Assembly (NCBI RefSeq): GCF_032884065.1
Contig: NC_088866.1
Coordinates: 32,046,019 to 32,110,018 of the forward strand
Direction of reading: 5' to 3'
DNA from: Artemia franciscana
Lineage: Eukaryota > Arthropoda > Branchiopoda > Anostraca > Artemiidae
Length of the DNA stretch: 64,000 bases
Position numbers and translations under genes: made by a program. Positions 57,841 to 64,000 of the stretch are shown piece after piece (positions within the stretch are counted from its first letter, which is position 1; each line of letters opens with the position of its first letter). The notes beneath the pieces were generated by a model. It saw nothing but the letters and a program-made list of their open reading frames with translations, was not told the origin of the DNA and ran no database searches.

Positions 57841-59889
57841 CTTTTAAAATCCATGTCAAACTATGCACACAAAAAATGCAAGAAACGTCTGAGTTGCATA
57901 GAATGTAAGATATTGTCCACCACATTTTTAGATGGCACTATGGCCAAAAGGCTCTCTGGATGCGTACCAACCTAATTGCATGAAATGGAGGGGGGAGTGA
58001 GTTTAAAAATGCTTTAGTCTATTGGATCGATACAAAGATTTATTTGATGAAAAAGAAAAATACTAGTGAATATTTAGAAATTGTCATAATTTACAGGACT
58101 GCTATTCTCAAATTACCAACACCAAGAAGATAGATCATATACCCCTTTTTCAATAAGCTGAAAAGCTGATTCAATTAGAAATGTCAAGACAGAGGATTTC
58201 TGACAGACTCCAGGTAAAAGAAATCAAAGTAAACGATACATACCAATTAATATTATACCAAACATGTAATATTATGTATATAATATGTAATACATAAATG
58301 GTATGCATGATATGTAATGCGCATAATATATAATACAAGAAATGTAATACCTTTCAATCACCGTCCCTTCAAGAGCGTCACTTTAGTCTGATTTGCAAAT
58401 TTGGCTGATTTCCTACCGGTACTGATAAACAGAAGCATATTGCTATTACTCATGAGGATAAAAGTAAATCCATGATTCAGACCACCCTCCATACAAACAA
58501 AACATTTCAGATTTATTTGTGTCATATTATGAGTTATTTTTTTATGAATGGTCATCCAGTGTTTTCTTATTTGTTAAAGTGTAAGTACGAACACCATTCA
58601 GTCGGAATTTATTCTTGACTGTGACAGCTTATATAAATAAAATATTTCTGATATTGAATTAGAAGGCATTTAACCAGAAGTATTTTATGCTACGCATCTG
58701 AAGTTCAAGACATCATAGATTTGGTACAATAACAAGTCGATGTTCGATTTCCTAGATTATATTTGAAACATAAAACATTTTGCTGCGTCAAGTTTCGAGG
58801 ATGCAGCGATTACTAAACATGTATTTTAACTCTTATCTGTCACAGACACATATGTAAGTAGACTATTTATTTTAGAGTACTTCTTTTTGGAGGGAGGGGT
58901 AAACATAATAGAAAAATTATAGAAACCAAGGAGAAAACTAATAGTAATCTTAATATCCAGAGGGGGATTGAAGGATCTCTGTGTGCATACATGAGCAGAC
59001 AAGTATGCAGAAGTTTTTCAGATGAGAACCCAGCACTTTCATTATAACTAATTAGATAGAAATATATAAGGAGTAATAGAAAAAAGCACAAGAATCATCA
59101 GATTTTGGTTCGAAGGGAGGGAAGGAATCCAAGTGCCTCCTCTTGCTTGCGTGCTCGATATTATTAGTAGCTGTGTGGATTATTAAAAAAGGTCTAATAT
59201 TGTTGTACTTTATCAACAAAAAAATGACAGTTGAATTTTACAGATCCTGTGACCAATTTAGGGAGACAAGAACTAATCTTAGACTGGGTCTGGTTTAGTT
59301 ATGTGCAGTTTTAATTAAATTCTTATTAGTTTATCAGGTAAAAACAAAATGAAATAAAAAACAAAAAGAGGGTCTGGAAAATTCAAGCCTATGAATCTGA
59401 CAAGACAAAAAAAATGATATATTCTTGCCCAGGCCGCCATGAGAACTAGGCCTTTTGTTTTTTCCACCTTGTCGTCTTCCCTTTTTTGGGGGCCCTGTAT
59501 GTGGCTCCATATGCTTGTACAAATATAAATTGAAAAATAGTAACAAATTTTCTACAGGAGGTACAACGCCACCTTATCTCGTTGGATAAGCAATTTCAGA
59601 TAATTTAGGAGTACTAATGGTTCATCTTGTCTCCTAACCATGCCTCTCATAAGTACAGAGCGTAAGACTTAAGTACAAATATACTTAAATGCAATATTCA
59701 AAGTATGTGCATAGAAAAGAAATTTAGGAATGTTACCAAAATAAAATTCACGGACGCTAATGTTTGATCATCCCCTAAGCATGTGCAGATATTGTGCTAA
59801 GTACAACAGGCATCTATATTAGAGTACAAACATACTTAAATACAATGTTCTAAGCATGCCCAGAGAAATAGAATTCAGAATATTCTTAC
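57841..59889. other. MRPL19 intron, no gene recognised
   Basis: AT-rich with no identified repeat or gene. A VGTHPESLLAIVPSKN reading at about 57940-57975 is open for 36 codons but unassigned. Confidence 0.35.
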
Positions 59890-60102
59890 CAACATAAAAT
59901 TCAGGAATACTAATTTTTGCTCTTCTCCTAAGCATGTCTAGTCTCTCCAATTTTTCTCTTAGCTTATTTCTAAATTCTGGATTGGGATCTGGCAAGAACT
60001 CAGGGTAAACAAATCTGTAATCTGGGAGACTTGTTCTTTCTTTAGTTGGCTGATCATATGTAGTTGTTTCAGCTTTTGGAAATACTGATGTTGAATATTT
60101 TC
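59890..60102 (-). CDS. MRPL19: Mitochondrial ribosomal protein L19, second exon (first recognised)
   Basis: The acceptor TTTGCAAATTTCTTACAG precedes 60102 and the donor is GTTG/GTAAGA at 59890. It reads KYSTSVFPKAETTTYDQPTK, then YRFVYPEFLPDPNPEFRNKL and LDMLRRRAKISIPEFYVG. It joins the 50416 exon as EFYVG-SILAI, the same sequence order as in mammalian MRPL19 (IPEFYVGSIL). The exon begins with two bases of a codon, so one more exon upstream must carry the start and the mitochondrial targeting peptide; I did not find it. The five exons together give about 272 residues, against about 290 for the human protein. Confidence 0.9.
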
Positions 60103-61850
60103 CTGTAAGAAATTTGCAAAGATAGACTAATAAAGCAGGAACCAGTTCCTTATTAGAACTTCTGGTGGTACTGTTACTTTCTCCCTTTGAAATATGAAAC
60201 ATTATAATAACAACATTCTCGTTTTATAATATGCAAAAATTTGTTACATGGATTTTCTGGGTTGCTTCTAGTTTAACCTATATTTTGTTCATTTTAAATA
60301 TAATTGCTACATCTTCTGCATGCACTTTCATTTGAACCATTATGAATATTAAACAAGCACTGTATCCTTTTGACTTTGGCAGATAATTTCAGAAATAACA
60401 AATTAAATTTTAAAAAAAAAAAGCCAGCACTTATACTTTATACTGTCTAACCAAATGTATCATCAAAAAAGCCTTTCTTAAATAAAAACCCACACTAATG
60501 GTGTTTATACTGCCTAAATGAATAAATCATCAGAATTTTTTTTTTAAATACAACAATCTTTGAAGCTGATATTTGCAAATTTTTGTTAACAAAGAAATAG
60601 ATGACACACATCAAAAATATTTCAAACACAGGAACACACAAAAGATTAAAACTGAATAACTACATACTTTCAATTAAAACATAAATAAAAAAAAATGTGA
60701 ATTAAAGTGGAAACAAACCATAGAATCAGTGCAATATGATTTTTCTGTATATTATAATGTAAAAATATTCGTATTAAAGTGTTTTCTTTAGAAGAGGGCA
60801 AAGACAAGAGTGCTACCATGCTTTTTCAGGTAAATAATCAAAGTAGCATTCTATTTTTCGTATCTGCTCTGAAATTTGAAAAAAAGGGGGGGGGTACTTT
60901 GATAGACAGTTATCAGCAAAGATTATTTTGCTTTACAGTCCCATTTCTTTTCGTTTTTCTTCGAAGATTTAACATATTATAAAGTCTGTTTAAGAGTAAA
61001 TTTTGATTTTTAGCCTCCCTCCTGTGTTAAGTATATTGTTTTTTCTGCCACAAAAAAAAGTCGACTCTGTAAAACAATAATTAGGGGAGGAAGGTATGAG
61101 ATCAAAAACAGATTCCTGGGTTCTGGTAGCATATCTCTTTTAAATATTACACTGGTATACTGCAATTGATAGATTTTCCTATCGCTAAGGCTTTTAATCA
61201 TGCAACATATACTTACTTATGAGAGCTATCCATTCTCCATGCAAATTATTTGTGTGATATATTAGATGCACCTTAGCTAGAAACTAAGAAGGTTGCATTT
61301 ATTTTTTTTGTTCAGGGTTTGAGTCTCAAAGACCGTATAGAAAAATTTACACAATCAGATTCTTGCTAAAATAAACTTTTGGCTGGTTTGAGAGGCCGCT
61401 ACACTTCGAAATATCTAATAGTCTGTTGAAGTTAGTAAATCTTATTCAAATATGACAAGGTGCAAATTGAATTGTAGCAAGTTAGTTCTGAATTTCTGAA
61501 GAAATCATCAACGGTTGGCGGATTAAGGAAGGTCTGAAAAAGTAGTTACCTGGACCTAAGGCTAATCTAGAGAATCCATAACTTCCTAAGAGGTTCAAAA
61601 ACGTAGTACAACTGCAAGGATGATTTCTAAAGAAGCTTGTATTTTGTGATTTTATGGAAGAAAGAATTATGGCTAAGAAAGACTCATTTCCTGCATTTAT
61701 AATCTCTCAGTTTTGAAATAATTATCTCATGTCCTTCCATTACGACTAGTGCTTGTGTGTGCCAATGTAATGGCAAGCTATAGTAACAAGCTAAAATCCT
61801 CTTAAAGCAAGTAAATGATAGATGGAATATAAATTTACTGAGAAGCAGCC
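60103..61850. other. Non-coding, probable first MRPL19 intron
   Basis: AT-rich. I looked for a first exon with a phase-1 donor and a basic N-terminal peptide and found none convincing. The exon may lie beyond the window. Confidence 0.4.
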
Positions 61851-62395
61851 TTCAAGCTTACATAATACTTGCTTCAGCCTACTAAGGTAACCAATCCTTT
61901 GCCAAGCCTTTGAACAGCAGATGTCATGATTCCCAAGTGCCATATCATTCAATTTGACAAAATGAATTCTTGTTGCATCAGCAATATCTCAGGAAAAGCT
62001 TAGAGCGATAAAGGAACAGCTTAGATACACGAAAAGTCAAGAAATCAATTTGGTCTTCAATATCCTTCAAGCTTACATAATACATGCTTCAGCCTACTAA
62101 GGTAACCAATCCTTTGCCAAGCCTTTGAACAGCACATATCATGATTCCCAAGTACCATATCATTCACTTTGGCAAACTGAATTCTTGTTGCATCAGCAAT
62201 ATCTCAGGAACAGCTTAGACGCACATAAAGTCAAGAAATCAATTTGGTCTTCAATATCCTTCAACCTTACATAATTCACACTACAGCCGACTAAGGTAAC
62301 TAATCCCTTGGCAAGCCTTTGAACAGCAGATGTCATGATTTTAGGAACAGGAGCAGCTTAGATACACATAAAGTCAAGAAATCAATTTGGTCTGA
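61851..62395 (+). repeat. 215-bp tandem repeat, about three copies
   Basis: TTCAAGCTTACATAATAC begins at 61851 and 62066, and a diverged third copy (TTCAACCTTACATAATTC) at 62260. The second unit lacks about 20 bp near AGCTTAGAGCGATAAA. It passes directly into the next element. Confidence 0.85.
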
Positions 62396-63752
62396 TTCAA
62401 ATTGGAAATGGAGCATCTGAGACATCAGATCTTTCTATATATAAAATTTCATTAAGATACAATCACCTATTTGTAAGATAAAGACACCTCAATTATCACA
62501 TTTTCCTAGATTTCCAGTTTCTTCCTCCAACTCCCCCCAATGTCACTGGATCTGGTCGGGATTTAAAATAAAAGCTCTTAAGCACAGGATCCTTCTAAAT
62601 ATCAAATTCCATTAAGATCTGATCACCTGTTGGTAAGTTACAAATACCTCATTTTTTCAAAATTTTCCAAATAATCCCCCCCCTAAACTCCCCAAAAGAG
62701 AGCCAATCCTGTCTGGTTATGTCAATCATGTATATAGGACCTGTACTTATTCTTCCCGCCAAGTATCATCACAATCTTTCCACTCTAAGCATTTTCCAAG
62801 ATTTCCGGTTTCGTCCTCCAACTCCCCAAATGTCACTGGATCCAGTCAGGATTTATCATAAGAGGTCTGAGATACGAGGTACTTCTAAATATCAAATTGC
62901 ATTAGGATCTAATCACCTGTTTGTAAGTACAAAATACCTCATTTTTTCAAATGATTCAAAATTACCAAATTACCCTCCCCCCCAACTCCCCCAAAGCGAG
63001 TGGATCTGGTCCAGTCGCGTCAATTACGTATCTAGGACTTGTGCTTATTCTTCCCAACAAGTTTCATCCTGATCTCTCCACTCTAAAGCGTTTTCCAAGA
63101 TTTCCCCCCCCCCCAACTCCCCCAATGACACTGGAACCAGTTGGGATTTAAAATAAGAGATCTGAGTTACAAGGTCCTTCTAAATATCAAATTTCATTAA
63201 GGTCAAATCTCTCCTTTGTAAGTTAAAAATACCTATTTTTTTCTGTTTTTTTTAGAATTAATCCCCCCCCCAAAGAGAGCAGAACCGTTGGGGTTATGTC
63301 AATCACTTATCTAGGGCTTGTGCTTATTTTTCCCACCAACATTCATCCTGATCCCTCCACTCTATGCGTTTTCCAAGATTTTAGGTTTCCCCCCTCCAAC
63401 TCCCCCAATGTCACCGGATCCGGTTGGGATTTAAAATAAGAGCTCTTAGACACGATATCCTTCTAAATATCAAATTTCATTAAGATCCAATCACCCATTT
63501 GTAAGTTAAAAATACCTCATTTTTCTAATTTTTTCTGAATTAACTGCCCCCCCCCCACTCCTCCCCCAGATGGTTGAATCAGGGAACCACTATTTCTAAA
63601 TTAATCTGGTCTAGTACCTGATACACCTACTAATTTTCATCGTCCTAGCTCACCTGGCAGTGCCTGAACTAGCAAAAATTGGACAGATAGACAGACCAAC
63701 AGAATTTGCAATCACTATATGTCACTTGGTAAATACCAAGTGCCATAAAAAC
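62396..63752 (+). mobile_element. Hairpin-ended tandem-repeat element, copy C (5' truncated)
   Basis: Four to five of the roughly 290-bp units seen in copies A and B are present, diverged, then the tail with GACAGACCAACAG and the terminal hairpin CACTTGGTAAATACCAAGTG (63723-63742). The head found in A and B is missing. Confidence 0.75.
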
Positions 63753-64000
63753 TGATCAAAAATAACCCATTGCAGTCCTTCCACAAAAATGATAGAAAAG
63801 GAGCTAAACTACTCAATGCATCAAGATATAGAATTTTAATTTTTTTTTATTATTATTGGAAGTATAAAAAAAAATCGTGAACTAAATAAAAAAAGGCAAA
63901 CATATTTGTGTTGATACAGTTACAATCCCCTGAGACTAAAGCCAGCTTGAGTTCTTCCTCATCTGAATCATTGTTTGCTTCATCATTCTTACTGCTCTAA
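63753..64000 (-). other. Possible exon at the window edge
   Basis: On the minus strand, after TTAG at 63997-64000, the frame reads SSKNDEANNDSDEEELKLAL and VSGDCN. The acidic, ordered look suggests coding sequence, for example an exon of a neighbouring gene. I do not recognise it, the end of the exon is not clear, and the window stops here. Confidence 0.2.

Noticed and set aside
57575-57925. Open frame in the MRPL19 intron considered as a nested host exon
   Set aside because: Its content (YENSIAAIEVG, KKGCVLS, and YAANL after a frameshift) matches the RTE reverse transcriptase.

Overview
The window is eukaryotic nuclear DNA. It is AT-rich, has long (TA)n tracts and intron-split host genes, and is packed with transposable elements at different stages of decay. 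The mix (Helitrons, RTE-, CR1- and jockey-type LINEs, a Penelope-like element, Ty3/gypsy, tRNA-derived SINEs, satellites with poly(C) runs) suggests an invertebrate, most likely a crustacean. The brine shrimp Artemia is my first guess, from the general look of the repeats; I could not test it.

Two host genes are recognisable, both on the minus strand. At 2187-3137 there is an intact FTSJ1/TRM7-type tRNA 2'-O-methyltransferase. From 29757 to 60102 there are five exons of the mitochondrial ribosomal protein gene MRPL19, assembled here by reading through splice junctions: 59890-60102, 50282-50416, 44734-44921, 33326-33480 and 29757-29886. Every junction keeps the frame and has GT/AG ends. The first exon, with the mitochondrial targeting sequence, was not found. 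The gene carries about 0.8 kb of coding sequence over more than 30 kb, and its introns hold most of the mobile DNA on the right half of the window.

Layout: 1-994, internally deleted Helitron; 2187-4483, FTSJ1 and a possible upstream exon; 5041-8110, decayed CR1-like LINE with a 780-bp tandem duplication; 8745-16395, a palindromic satellite in inverted arms that contains two tandem Helitrons (8834-10290 and 10291 to about 11911) and encloses a decayed Ty3/gypsy element; 16855-29750, MITEs, TIR repeats, SINE, RTE and Penelope pieces; 29757-60102, MRPL19 with a nested RTE/jockey-type LINE pair (34045-40310), two 2.5-2.8-kb tandem-repeat elements with terminal hairpins (40817-43625 and 44935-47414), a tRNA-Glu-like sequence and a complete, apparently intact Helitron (50471-56125); 61851-63752, further tandem repeats.

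The most notable items are the intact Helitron with clear ends and an N-terminal array of eleven 23-residue repeats; the two non-autonomous relatives joined head to tail that share a 116-codon small ORF; TGACGTCA (CRE/ATF-type) clusters kept upstream of every Helitron copy; the 50-bp-spaced palindromic satellite in foldback arrangement; and the hairpin-ended tandem-repeat family, one copy of which starts 13 bp from an MRPL19 splice acceptor.
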